From NCBI RefSeq assembly GCF_900184225.1, contig NZ_FXWZ01000002.1, positions 581,759-645,758 on the forward strand: DNA of 64,000 nucleotides, written 5' to 3'. Made by a program: the position numbers and the translations under genes. The notes below the pieces were generated by a model that was given only the letters and a program-made list of their open reading frames with translations, ran no database searches and was not told the origin of the DNA. Positions 47,673 to 55,814 of the stretch are shown in pieces (position 1 is the first letter of the stretch; every line of letters begins with the position of its first letter). This DNA comes from Brevibacterium ihuae. Lineage in GTDB: Bacteria > Actinomycetota > Actinomycetes > Actinomycetales > Brevibacteriaceae.

Positions 47673-49436
47673 ATGACGGACGAACGGACCTCTCCCCCAC
47701 CCGCCCGCCTGCGGGATCTGCTCACCTACCTCGCCGAGCACCGCGGCGTGCTCATCGTCGTCCTCGCGATCTCCCTGCTCGGCGCTGGGCTCAACCTCGC
47801 GCAGCCGATCGTGGTGAACCGGGTCATCGATGCGGTCGGTGCCGGGGCGGGATTCGGCGGCATGGTTGTCGTCCTCGTCGGACTCGTCATCGCTCCGGGA
47901 ATCACCGACGCGGTCCAGCAATACATGCTCGGCCGGACCGCCGAGGGGGTCGTGTTCAGCGCGCGTCGGCGCCTGCTCGGCAGGCTCCTCCGGCTCCCGG
48001 TGAAGGAGTATGACACCCGCCGGACCGGGGATCTCGTCTCCCGCGTCGGCTCGGACACGACCATGGTGCGCGAGGCGCTCACCGGGGGTCTGGTCGAGGC
48101 GGTGAGCGGTGCCCTCGTCTTCACCGGAGCGCTCATCGCAATGGCCCTGCTCAATCTGACGCTGCTCGGCATCACGGCGGCCGTCGTCCTCGTCGCGGTC
48201 GTCAGCGTGACGCTGGTGAGCGCGCGGATCCAGGCGCTGACCCTGGAATCGCAGGAGGCGCTGGGCCGAGTCTCCTCCGGCGTCGAGCGGGCGCTCTCCG
48301 GGGTGCGGACGATCCGCGCCGCCGGCGCCACCGCGCGCGAGGGGGCCGCGCTCGTGGAGGACGCGGGGACTGCGTATCGCCTCGGGGTGAGGATCGTGCG
48401 GATCAGCGCCCTGCTGTGGCCGGTCAGCGGACTCGCCATCCAGGCGGCGTTCCTCGCCGTGCTCGGCGTCGGCGGCTATCGCGTCGCCGCCGGCTCCCTG
48501 TCGGTGGCCGACCTCGTCACCTTCATCCTCTTCCTCTTCATGATGCTCATGCCGCTGGGGACCGCATTCGGCGCGGTCATCACGGTGCGCACAGCACTCG
48601 GTGCGCTCGCCCGCATCGAGGAGGTGCTCAATCTGCCCGCCGAGAGCGATGACGAGGTCCGAGCCGCGTCGCACCGGGTGGACGGGACCGAGCAGCCGCA
48701 GTCAGCCGACCTGGTCGAATTCGATCGCGTGTCGTTCGCCTACCGCGGTGGCGAGCCCGTTCTCCGGGAAGCGAGCTTCACGCTTCCCCACGGATCGACG
48801 ACGGCACTCGTCGGACCATCCGGGGCGGGCAAGTCGACTGCCCTCGCGCTCATCGAACGCTTCTACGATCCGACAGGCGGGTCGATCTCCGTCGACGGGG
48901 TCGACATCCGCGACATCCCCCGCGCTGAGCTCCGCGCCCGAATCGGGTACGTCGAGCAGGATGCTCCCGTGCTCGCCGGGACCATCCGCGACAACCTCCT
49001 CCTCGCCGCTCCCGAGGCGGACGAGGAACGGTGCCGGCGTGTGCTCGGCGACGTCAACCTGCTCGAACGCATCGACCAGCACCCGCAGGGACTCGATGCG
49101 GTCGTCGGTGATGACGGGGCGGGCCTCTCCGGCGGGGAGCGCCAGCGGCTTGCGATCGCCCGGGCGCTCCTGGCCGACGCCCCGCTGCTCCTGCTCGATG
49201 AGCCGACCGCGAGCCTCGACGCACGGAACGAGTCCGCGATGCGCAGCGCGATCCGCTCCGCCGCGGTCGGGCGCACGGTCGTCATCATCGCCCATCGCCT
49301 GGCAACCGTTGCCGACGCGGATCAGATCGTCGTGCTCGACGACGGCCGGGTCACCGCGTCCGGCACCCATGAGGAACTTCTCGAGACGAGCGGCCTCTAC
49401 CGGGACCTCGCCCGCCGGCAGCTGCTCGTGCGGTAG
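47673..49436 (+). CDS. ABC exporter half-transporter (permease fused to ATPase)
   Basis: The 587-residue protein has residues about 15-310 with six hydrophobic spans of the ABC type-1 exporter fold and RTGDLVSRVGSDTTMVREAL as coupling region. Residues about 345-580 are the ATPase: Walker A LVGPSGAGKSTALALIERF, Q loop YVEQDAPVLAG, signature LSGGERQRLAIARALL, Walker B LLLLDEPTASLD and H loop IIAHRLATV. It would act as a homodimer exporting drugs, lipids or peptides. AAGGTGGA lies upstream of ATG 47673; a longer frame would start inside the palindrome and is rejected. Confidence 0.92.
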   Translation: MTDERTSPPPARLRDLLTYLAEHRGVLIVVLAISLLGAGLNLAQPIVVNRVIDAVGAGAGFGGMVVVLVGLVIAPGITDAVQQYMLGRTAEGVVFSARRRLLGRLLRLPVKEYDTRRTGDLVSRVGSDTTMVREALTGGLVEAVSGALVFTGALIAMALLNLTLLGITAAVVLVAVVSVTLVSARIQALTLESQEALGRVSSGVERALSGVRTIRAAGATAREGAALVEDAGTAYRLGVRIVRISALLWPVSGLAIQAAFLAVLGVGGYRVAAGSLSVADLVTFILFLFMMLMPLGTAFGAVITVRTALGALARIEEVLNLPAESDDEVRAASHRVDGTEQPQSADLVEFDRVSFAYRGGEPVLREASFTLPHGSTTALVGPSGAGKSTALALIERFYDPTGGSISVDGVDIRDIPRAELRARIGYVEQDAPVLAGTIRDNLLLAAPEADEERCRRVLGDVNLLERIDQHPQGLDAVVGDDGAGLSGGERQRLAIARALLADAPLLLLDEPTASLDARNESAMRSAIRSAAVGRTVVIIAHRLATVADADQIVVLDDGRVTASGTHEELLETSGLYRDLARRQLLVR

Positions 49437-49701
49437 GGAGACATTTCGAGTTCCACGGCAGCGAGCCGAACACGTCTCTCGACTGTGTACGCAACTGTAG
49501 CCACGCCGGGGTCCAAGCGCGGCCGTTGTCAGCGAAACCCTCTCTAATGGTTTCGCGAGTGGAGCACAGGGAGCAGATACCGAAATCTGCGCTGCACTCC
49601 ATCAAGCGTTGATCGCGTCAAGGGCGGTTACATTATGACGAGATTCGAAGACTGAGACGGCCGGAAGACGAGAGCGCGGGGGCGACCGTAAGTGGCCCTG
49701 C
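49437..49701. other. Left margin of the low-GC island, no clear gene
   Basis: These 265 bp after the exporter mark the change to lower GC. Short open stretches occur on both strands but none has a start with a ribosome binding site or recognisable domain. A plus-strand stretch ending near 49613 has protein-like composition and could be a gene tail. No repeat of the tRNA-Ala 3' end was seen here. Confidence 0.4.
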
Positions 49702-50208
49702 TTGAACACCAGGATCAGGTACTCGCTTCAGGTCCACTATTGGAAAAAACCCGGAATCGTCTTGCGCGGTAGGCGCAACTTTGATCGAGATGAAGTCGAT
49801 CTCTCGGGGGTCGCTCCCCGCACGATCCGCTCTGTGAGCCTCCTGCTACCTTACGCGGACGTCAAGAACAGCTTGAACGATGCAAACTCGGAATCGAACT
49901 GGTCGACATCGCCGTTAGAGTTAACAGGTCGGAACAACCGAAAGACTCAAACTGAGCGCGTTCGAGCCGAACTCGAAATAATCGACTTGCTCGACGACTG
50001 TCGACAATTCTCACCCTTAAGCGATACTTGGCACGCCATGAGTTCGAAGGACCCCGTCTGGCACCCGGACCGCTTTCGGAAGCTGGCTACTGCTACTGCA
50101 ACCTTGACCATGAGTGAACCCATGGCGCCACCCATTTGTAAACCGCGATCCGATTTCTCAAGCGGTTCCCGCACTCAACAATCAAGAGCCGCCACTCTGG
50201 ATAGTTGA
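49702..50208 (+). CDS. Hypothetical island protein, apparently frameshifted near 50115
   Basis: As written the frame codes for 168 residues from a TTG start. The first 138 residues (to about 50115) look like a real protein: NTRIRYSLQVHYW, then RAELEIIDLLDDCRQFSPLSDTWHAM. The rest (Pro, Ser, Thr-rich) does not. One base further the other frame continues with NPWRHPFVNRDPISQAVPAL and PPLWIVDILGSIRSK, ending in TAG at 50234-50236, exactly before the metallo-hydrolase start. The intact product would have about 177 residues. No known domain is recognised. Codon use is lower in GC than the surrounding chromosome, so recent transfer is likely. Confidence 0.55.
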   Translation: MNTRIRYSLQVHYWKKPGIVLRGRRNFDRDEVDLSGVAPRTIRSVSLLLPYADVKNSLNDANSESNWSTSPLELTGRNNRKTQTERVRAELEIIDLLDDCRQFSPLSDTWHAMSSKDPVWHPDRFRKLATATATLTMSEPMAPPICKPRSDFSSGSRTQQSRAATLDS

Positions 50209-50236
50209 TATCCTCGGGAGCATTCGATCGAAGTAG
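50114..50236 (+). pseudogene. Displaced 3' part of the preceding island gene
   Basis: Forty codons in the +1 frame code for a protein-like tail (PFVNRDPISQ...WIVDILGSIRSK) and stop directly before the metallo-hydrolase gene. A GTG at 50114 could start it as a separate small peptide, but fusion with the upstream frame by a one-base change at 50112-50125 is simpler. Confidence 0.45.
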
Positions 50237-50245
50237 GTGCATGTC

Positions 50246-51553
50246 ATGAGCGCTCGCAGGATCTCCCAAGAATTCCGGCAGCGGTTGCTGGTCAACTACA
50301 CACAGTGGGCAGTAGGAGCTGGCTTCTTCCACTCTCAAGACTTTTACGTCGGCATACGCGACGACGTCTCATCCGAGCTGACACCAGTTCTGCACGTCAT
50401 CTACGACTGCGGCACCCATCGTGCAAGAGCTGTCATCGAGCGTGAAGTGGACGAGTACGTTAGACGGCACGGTAAAGACCTGGACTTGCTATTTATCTCC
50501 CACTTTGACCGTGATCATATTTCGGGGCTACCGATACTCCAACAAAAGGGTGTCAAAGCTAAACGCGTGGTGGCACCCTTGCTCGACCCCGACGAGAGGT
50601 TACTAGCATTCGCCAAGGCCATAAGTCCCGTGGACACCGGTACGACCACAGGCACCGACCTGGAGTTCTACGGACGCCTCGTCGCCGACCCTGAAGCGGT
50701 CTTAGGTGAGGTGGCAGACCAGGTTGAGCTAGTCGATCCGGAGCCCATTACGGATGACCAGCAAGCGTTGGACGAGTCACTGTTGCCTGAAGACGCTGAA
50801 GATGGCATGGAGTTGAGGTTGAGTCGGACTCCCGCCCAGAAGCTCATGCGGATTCATGCTAATAGTCCTACCGTACAGAGCCCGGAGTATCCGATCTGGG
50901 AATTCAGGTATCACGTCCTGCGCCGGATCCGACGGCAGCAGCCAGCCTTTCGGACGGCTCTCGCCAGGGAGTTGGGTATAAGCGAAGCCTGCCTACAGAC
51001 CATGTTGGCCAATCCACGCAAGCTTCAAGTCCTCGTCACCCGCCGCCACATCGAGTTGCGCCGTGCTTACGATTCCCTCGCAGGCATGAGGAATAGGAAT
51101 GACACTTCCCTGTGCCTCTACTCGGGCCCCGCAAAGGCACGTGGAACCTACCGGACCTATCGCAGCCGGGCACCGCACGGTCACATAGACCGTCCCGAGG
51201 TGGGCGCGTGGGGCATGCTGCCGGGCTGGCTAGGAACGGGCGACGCGCCCCTGGCAGGGGTCCACGAGATGAATGAATTCAATGCGATCTTCGGCGCTCG
51301 TAAGGTACACGTGGGGACTCTTGCACTGCCACACCACGGATCGCGACACAACCACCGCGATGAGATCTTCAGCGGGTTCACACAGCCGCCCACCTGCATC
51401 GTCGGGGCAGACGGACTTTATGGACACCCAAACCAAAAGGTAGTTCTAGCAGCATCCCTGATTGGTAGCACACTCCTGCCTGTAACAGCGGCGACAGCCA
51501 GCCGGGTCGACGAGAGTTGCACGATCTTCTTTCGGGCCAATCCACGACGCTAG
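50246..51553 (+). CDS. ComEC-like metallo-beta-lactamase-fold hydrolase of the island
   Basis: The 435-residue protein has the metal site motif DLLFISHFDRDHISGL (His86, Asp88, Asp90, His91; the usual HxHxDH has Asp for the second His). LALPHHGSRHNH near residue 363 and GADGLYGHPN near residue 394 supply the remaining ligands, as in DNA-uptake ComEC hydrolase domains. About 190 residues lie between; they include a helix-turn-helix-like segment (FRTALARELGISEACLQTMLA). A GTG at 50237 is an alternative start. It is tightly coupled to the small upstream gene. Nuclease or phosphodiesterase activity is inferred. No secretion signal is seen. Confidence 0.72.
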   Translation: MSARRISQEFRQRLLVNYTQWAVGAGFFHSQDFYVGIRDDVSSELTPVLHVIYDCGTHRARAVIEREVDEYVRRHGKDLDLLFISHFDRDHISGLPILQQKGVKAKRVVAPLLDPDERLLAFAKAISPVDTGTTTGTDLEFYGRLVADPEAVLGEVADQVELVDPEPITDDQQALDESLLPEDAEDGMELRLSRTPAQKLMRIHANSPTVQSPEYPIWEFRYHVLRRIRRQQPAFRTALARELGISEACLQTMLANPRKLQVLVTRRHIELRRAYDSLAGMRNRNDTSLCLYSGPAKARGTYRTYRSRAPHGHIDRPEVGAWGMLPGWLGTGDAPLAGVHEMNEFNAIFGARKVHVGTLALPHHGSRHNHRDEIFSGFTQPPTCIVGADGLYGHPNQKVVLAASLIGSTLLPVTAATASRVDESCTIFFRANPRR

Positions 51554-51629
51554 GAACGCTGAGGGAACTCATGCACGTCTAGGTGTCCGGTTTGGTCACT
51601 GATTCGCCCCGGGGATGATGGGGGGACTG

Positions 51630-51654
51630 TGAACCGTCCCGAGTTTTCTGCCGC
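51630..51654 (+). repeat. IS left terminal inverted repeat
   Basis: TGAACCGTCCCGAGTTTTCT followed by GCCGC. It pairs with the right end at about 21 of 25 positions. Confidence 0.8.
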
Positions 51655-51656
51655 TC

Positions 51657-52631
51657 CTATGCGGGGAGCGGTTCTCGGGTGAGGTCCGCGTAGTAGGTCG
51701 CCTCGAACTCGTCGGGGCTAACCATTCCGAGGCTACCGTGGAGCCTGCGGTAGTTGTACCAGTCGACCCAGCCGGCGGTCGCGCACTCGACGTCAGCGAT
51801 CGTCTTGTACGGGCCGTCGTGGAAGATCGTGGTGCGGATGCATTCGGCCTTGTAGAGGCCGTTGATCGTCTCCATGAGGGCGTTGTCGTACGCGTCGCCG
51901 ACGGACCCGATCGATGGCGCGATGCCGTCGAGGGCGAGTTTGTCCGTCCATGCCACGGACGTGTACTGGGATCCGGCATCGCTGTGTGCCCGGAGCTGGT
52001 TGGGCTCGATGGGCCGGCCCTGTCGGCCGCGTTCCCACAGCGCCATCCGCAGCGGGATCATCACAAGCTCTGTGTGCTTGGTGGTCTGCGCATGCCAGGC
52101 GACGATGCGTTGCGAGTAGACGTCGAGGATGAACGCGACATACACCCAGCCTGCCCACGAGCGGACATAGGTGAAGTCCATCACCCACGTGTAATCCGGC
52201 CTCGGTGCGGTGAAGTCGCGGTTCAGCAAGTCCCCGGCACGGATGCCGTCCTTCGACGGGATCGTCGCGCGGATCGCTTTCGCGCGGGTCACGCCTGACA
52301 GGCCGAGCAGCCGCATTGCCCGGTCGACCGCGCCGCGGGACACGTCGGGGATCGACGTCCGACGGATCAGCGCTGTCATCTTCTTGCGCCCATACAGGCC
52401 TTCCGCTGTCATCTTCCGCCGCACGACGCCAGCGGCATCGACGACGTCAGTCCAGGCCGTGTCACGGACCGCGTCAACGACGAGAGCATCGGTGACGGTC
52501 CGGGCCGCGATGCGAGGCCTGGCCCAGGCCCGGTAAGTGCGTGCAGCGATCTTCACGCCCTGCTCGCGCAGGACGCGGACGATCGACTCGACTGCGTACC
52601 CCTCGGCCCGCCTCTGATCGATGAACCCCAT
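51657..52631 (-). CDS. IS3-family transposase OrfB (catalytic part)
   Basis: The 324 residues from the internal ATG have an RNase-H-like integrase core (DDE). The acidic triad is Asp152 in WVMDFTYV, Asp218 in AHSDAGSQYTS and Glu254 in NALMETINGLYKAE, with the 35-residue spacing of the IS3 family. The HTH_21-type segment VESIVRVLREQGVKIAARTYRAW lies near the N terminus. The frame is open upstream to about 52670 (FLRGGTRPPQPRI), so the active enzyme is probably an OrfAB fusion made by -1 frameshifting. All catalytic residues are intact. Confidence 0.92.
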   Translation of the reverse strand: MGFIDQRRAEGYAVESIVRVLREQGVKIAARTYRAWARPRIAARTVTDALVVDAVRDTAWTDVVDAAGVVRRKMTAEGLYGRKKMTALIRRTSIPDVSRGAVDRAMRLLGLSGVTRAKAIRATIPSKDGIRAGDLLNRDFTAPRPDYTWVMDFTYVRSWAGWVYVAFILDVYSQRIVAWHAQTTKHTELVMIPLRMALWERGRQGRPIEPNQLRAHSDAGSQYTSVAWTDKLALDGIAPSIGSVGDAYDNALMETINGLYKAECIRTTIFHDGPYKTIADVECATAGWVDWYNYRRLHGSLGMVSPDEFEATYYADLTREPLPA

Positions 52632-52945
52632 GATCCGCGGTTGCGGGGGCCGAGTTCCCCCACGAAGAAAGTCGTCGCCGCTCTCAAGATCGCGACGTCT
52701 TCACGCAACCGCCGGTTCTCGGCCTTGAGGCGATTGATCTCCGCGTGTTCTTCGCTGGTCTGACCCTCACGGTCACCCGCGTCGATCTCGGCTTGCACGA
52801 CCCACCGGCGCAGAGACTCCGCACCGATGCCTTCCTGACGGGCGACCGCCGTGATCGCCTTCGCGTTCGACGGGTACTCGGACCGGTGCTCGAGGACGAG
52901 CCTCACGGCTCGCTCACGCACCTGGGGATCGATCTTCTTCGGCAT
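52553..52945 (-). CDS. IS3-family transposase OrfA
   Basis: This frame gives 130 residues with an N-terminal helix-turn-helix (VRERAVRLVLEHRSEYPSNAKAITAVARQEGIGAESLRRWV) and a leucine-zipper-like coil (EINRLKAENRRLREDVAILRAATTFF). It binds the IS ends. The last 30 residues after AATTFF overlap OrfB in another frame and are not conserved. The run ACTTTCTTC at about 52664-52671 is the likely slippery site for the -1 shift that fuses OrfA to OrfB. Confidence 0.9.
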   Translation of the reverse strand: MPKKIDPQVRERAVRLVLEHRSEYPSNAKAITAVARQEGIGAESLRRWVVQAEIDAGDREGQTSEEHAEINRLKAENRRLREDVAILRAATTFFVGELGPRNRGSWGSSIRGGPRGTQSSRSSASCASRA

Positions 52946-52972
52946 GACGCCATCCTTTCAACTCGAAAAGAT

Positions 52973-52997
52973 GCGGCATCAAACCCGGGACGGTTCA
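52973..52997 (-). repeat. IS right terminal inverted repeat
   Basis: On the minus strand it reads TGAACCGTCCCGGGTTTGAT then GCCGC. It is the partner of the left end. Confidence 0.8.
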
Positions 52998-53021
52998 GGT
53001 GTTCTAGTACGTCTGAAATTG

Positions 53022-53094
53022 TGGAGCTAAGGGGAATCGAACCCCTGACCTTTTCATTGCGAACGAAACGCTCTACCAACTGAGCTATAGCCCC
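53022..53094 (-). tRNA. tRNA-Ala (CGC)
   Basis: The cloverleaf has acceptor GGGGCTA/TAGCTCC, D arm GCTCAGTTGGTAGAGC, anticodon stem TTTCG/TGAAA with loop TTCGCAA (anticodon CGC), T arm around TTCGATT, and discriminator A. CCA is not encoded. Its 3' end faces the IS element 24 bp away, which makes it the probable insertion border of the island. Confidence 0.96.
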
Positions 53095-53161
53095 GAGACC
53101 TCGTCACTGTAGCAAACCAGCGGTCGGGTTTCACAATCGGCGCATCGCGGGGGTGAACTCG

Positions 53162-53207
53162 CGTCCCAGCGGGGACGCGTCACCGCTGGGACGTCCCCGC
53201 TGGGACG
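53162..53207 (-). terminator. Terminator of the alarmone synthetase-like gene
   Basis: A perfect 16-bp inverted repeat (CGTCCCAGCGGGGACG / CGTCCCCGCTGGGACG) with a 14-nt loop that itself repeats CCGCTGGGA lies 16 bp past the stop codon. Confidence 0.8.
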
Positions 53208-53222
53208 TCAACAGCCCCTTGC

Positions 53223-54200
53223 CTACCGGCGCTCGGCGAACTCCACCGGAGCGAAGTAGCGATTGCCCTTGTACTCGACCTCCGCAGCGGGCAGCACATC
53301 TCCCACCCCGACGAGGTCGGAGACCTTGATCGACTTGCGCCCCTCCCCCGCAGTCTCCGCATCACCGGTGACCTCGGCGAGCGAACGGACGTCACGCGCC
53401 CGGATGAGACCGCGGCGGCCGAGCTCGTCCTCGGCGATCGCGTATCCGGGACCGGTGCGGGTCACCGTGACCCGCAGCAGGTCCTCGGCCTGGGTCTCAG
53501 CGCCGGCGTCGAACCCGTCCCCGCGGGACGTCTGCTCGATGTCCTGGGCGAGGAGGTCGGCGAGCCGGTCGACCTCGGACAGGAGATTCGCCATCGATGC
53601 GGCGACCTGCGTGTGGAAGTCGCTCGGCGCGAGCGGCCCGCCGGGCTTGTAGAGGTCATCGTGCGTGAGCTCGCCCCACGCGTCCTGCAGCCGGGTCCGC
53701 ACCTGGATCTCCACCCGGATCGGGTGCTCGGCCTTGGGATCGGCCGACCCGAGCACCGCATGGAATGCGCGGTACCCGCTCGGCTTCGGATCGAGGTGGT
53801 AGTTCTTCACCGGCTCGACGACCTCGAACCGCGTGGTCCGCGCCAGCTCGGCCTCGAGCACCTCGACGAAGGCCTCGAGGTCGCGGGAAGACTTGCAGAG
53901 GACCTTGACGCCGGCGAGGTCGGAAATCAGTCCGACGACCTCGCCCGGTTCCCCGGGCAGGGCCCCGCCCTCGGACTTCTTGAGCACCTTCTCGAGCGTC
54001 CGCATGGGCTCCTTGACCCGGTAGCCGTCGACGACGACGCGCGAGCGGTCGGCGAACTCCATGCTCTCGATGATCCCCTCGAGGAACCGCACGACGCGCT
54101 GGCATGCGACCTCCCAGCGCTGGGCATCCGCCTGATAGAGGCGGTCGACCGCAGCGCGCACACGGGCGCGGGCGAGGTGGGGAGCGGGGTCGGAGGACAT
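53223..54200 (-). CDS. RelA/SpoT synthetase-domain protein (small alarmone synthetase-like)
   Basis: The 325-residue protein has RelA/SpoT (p)ppGpp synthetase motifs: DGYRVKEPMRTLEKVLKKSEG, ISDLAGVKVLCKSSRDLEAF, NYHLDPKPSGYRAFHAVL and VEIQVRTRLQDAWGELTHD. No HD hydrolase domain precedes it, so it would make alarmone only. The last 100 residues are extra compared with classic small synthetases: LRVTVTRTGPGYAIAEDELGRRGLIRARDV resembles an OB/S1-like strand set, and EYKGNRYFAPVEF follows. This could bind RNA or another ligand. The start is the ATG at 54198-54200. It is divergent from the GntP operon. Confidence 0.83.
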   Translation of the reverse strand: MSSDPAPHLARARVRAAVDRLYQADAQRWEVACQRVVRFLEGIIESMEFADRSRVVVDGYRVKEPMRTLEKVLKKSEGGALPGEPGEVVGLISDLAGVKVLCKSSRDLEAFVEVLEAELARTTRFEVVEPVKNYHLDPKPSGYRAFHAVLGSADPKAEHPIRVEIQVRTRLQDAWGELTHDDLYKPGGPLAPSDFHTQVAASMANLLSEVDRLADLLAQDIEQTSRGDGFDAGAETQAEDLLRVTVTRTGPGYAIAEDELGRRGLIRARDVRSLAEVTGDAETAGEGRKSIKVSDLVGVGDVLPAAEVEYKGNRYFAPVEFAERR

Positions 54201-54267
54201 CGGTCCCAGGATACGTGGCTCTCCCCTCGCCGCACCTCTTGTGCACGCCCCCAGCGAAGGTGCATGA

Positions 54268-54279
54268 TTCTTTCAAGAA
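54268..54279. promoter_or_regulatory. Dyad upstream of the threonate operon
   Basis: TTCTT-TC-AAGAA is a short AT-rich inverted repeat in an otherwise GC-rich 140-bp divergent region, 62 bp before the GntP ATG. It is a candidate site for the DeoR repressor encoded at the operon end. Confidence 0.5.
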
Positions 54280-54340
54280 ACCTGCGCGTTTCGCTCAGCT
54301 CCGCGCCTACCCGATCCTTCGATCCCAAGGAGACCCGCCC

Positions 54341-55810
54341 ATGGACGTGCGGCTCATACTCGCCCTCGTGCTCGGCATCGCGACGATCGTCGTGCTCGTC
54401 CTGCGCACACGCCTCGACGCCTTCGTCGCCCTGCTCATCGCCGCGCTCGTCACCGGCCTCGTCGCCGGCCAGGAGATCCTCGGCGTCATCGACTCGGTGA
54501 CCACCGGATTCGGCAGCACGCTGGCGAGCATCGGCATCGTCATCGGCCTCGGCGTCGCGGTCGGCAAGATCCTCGAGGTCTCCGGCGCCGCCGACGCGCT
54601 CGCGCGCGCCTTCCTCCGCGGCTTCGGCAAGGGCAAGGAGCCGTGGGCCATGGGCACCGTCGGCTCCATCGTGTCGATCCCGGTGTTCTGCGACTCCGGC
54701 TTCGTCATCATGAACCCGCTCGCCCGCTCGATCGCCCGGGTCAAGCGCGGCGGCTACGTCACCCTGTGCCTCGCGCTCGGCTGCGGCATGACGCTCACCC
54801 ACCACATGGTGCCGCCCACCCCCGGCCCGCTCGCGGTCTCCGGCCTGCTCGGTGCGGACCTCGGCGCTGTCATCCTCACCGGCCTGATCTTCACCGTCAT
54901 CCTCCTCCCCGTCGTCGTGTTCTACGCGAAGTGGATGGGACCGAAGCTCGAGTCGCAGATCAACGCGGAGGTCGCCGCGGACGTCTACGGCGCGGACCAC
55001 GATGTCGCGCTCGCCGAATCCGGCGGCGAGGACGTCCACTCGAAGCTCGACACCATCGAGACCTACCGCTCCGAGGACTTCCTCGGCGAGACCCCGGCGG
55101 GCAGGAAGCCCCACCGGATGAACGCGCTCGTCGGCTCGCTGCCGCTGCTCGTCCCGCTCATCCTCATCGTCCTCAACACGGTGACCTCCGCGATGGACAA
55201 GGCGGCCACCGGCCAGATCAACGCCGAGGAGTACGAGGCCTCGGGCTGGGTCACCCCGTTCCTCTTCCTCGGCAACCCGGTCATCGCCCTCGTCATCGGC
55301 GTCATCCTCGCCGTCTACGTCCTGCTCCCCCGCTGGACCCCGCGCACCAAGGTCCACTCCTGGCTCGCGCAGGCCGCGGAATCGGCCGGCCTCATCCTCC
55401 TCATCACCGGTGCCGGCGGCGCGTTCGGCCAGGTGCTCCGCGACTCCGGCGTGGGCGATGCCCTCGCCGAGGCGGTCGCCTCGCTGACGCTGCCGGCGTT
55501 CATCGTGCCGTTCGTCATCGCCTCCCTCGTCCGCGTGGCGCAGGGCTCCGGCACCGTCGCGATGATCACCGCCGCCTCCGTCACCGCCCCGATCGTCACC
55601 ACCCTCGACATCTCGCCGCTCATCGCGACGATGGCCTGCGTGTGCGGCTCCATGGTGTTCAGCTACTTCAACGACTCGTACTTCTGGGTCGTCACCCGCT
55701 TCACCGGGCTCGACGGCACCTCCGCGCTCAAGGGATGGTCGGGCATCACCACCGCCGTATGGCTCGGCAGCCTGCCGCTCCTCTTCATCGCGAACCTCGT
55801 CATCGGCTGA
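54341..55810 (+). CDS. GntP family gluconate/sugar-acid:H+ symporter
   Basis: The 489-residue permease has 12-14 hydrophobic spans and GntP-family patterns: IGVIDSVTTGFGSTLASIGIVIGLGVAVGKILEVSGAA, IPVFCDSGFVIMNPLARSIARVKRGGY and THHMVPPTPGPLAVSGLLGADLG near the middle, and RVAQGSGTVAMITAASVTAPI then FNDSYFWVVTRFTGL near the end. A hydrophilic loop of 80 residues (about 205-285) lies in the centre. It imports sugar acids; the following kinase and dehydrogenase make D-threonate or a similar tetronate the likely substrate. AAGGAG precedes ATG 54341. Confidence 0.9.
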   Translation: MDVRLILALVLGIATIVVLVLRTRLDAFVALLIAALVTGLVAGQEILGVIDSVTTGFGSTLASIGIVIGLGVAVGKILEVSGAADALARAFLRGFGKGKEPWAMGTVGSIVSIPVFCDSGFVIMNPLARSIARVKRGGYVTLCLALGCGMTLTHHMVPPTPGPLAVSGLLGADLGAVILTGLIFTVILLPVVVFYAKWMGPKLESQINAEVAADVYGADHDVALAESGGEDVHSKLDTIETYRSEDFLGETPAGRKPHRMNALVGSLPLLVPLILIVLNTVTSAMDKAATGQINAEEYEASGWVTPFLFLGNPVIALVIGVILAVYVLLPRWTPRTKVHSWLAQAAESAGLILLITGAGGAFGQVLRDSGVGDALAEAVASLTLPAFIVPFVIASLVRVAQGSGTVAMITAASVTAPIVTTLDISPLIATMACVCGSMVFSYFNDSYFWVVTRFTGLDGTSALKGWSGITTAVWLGSLPLLFIANLVIG

Positions 55811-55814
55811 CGCC

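Larger units (their letters stand above)
51630..52997 (-). mobile_element. IS3-family insertion sequence, about 1.37 kb
   Basis: The element holds two overlapping transposase frames on the minus strand and is bounded by imperfect 25-bp terminal inverted repeats beginning TGAACCGTCCCG. The outer ends are 51630 and 52997. Flanking bases (ACTG on the left, GGTG on the right) are not a direct repeat, so no target duplication remains. Its composition differs from the low-GC genes to its left. Confidence 0.9.

Noticed and set aside
49437..51629. Left attachment site copying the tRNA-Ala 3' end
   Set aside because: I looked for GGGGAATCGA-type and GTGGAGCT-type sequence at the left margin and did not find it; no integrase gene is present either.
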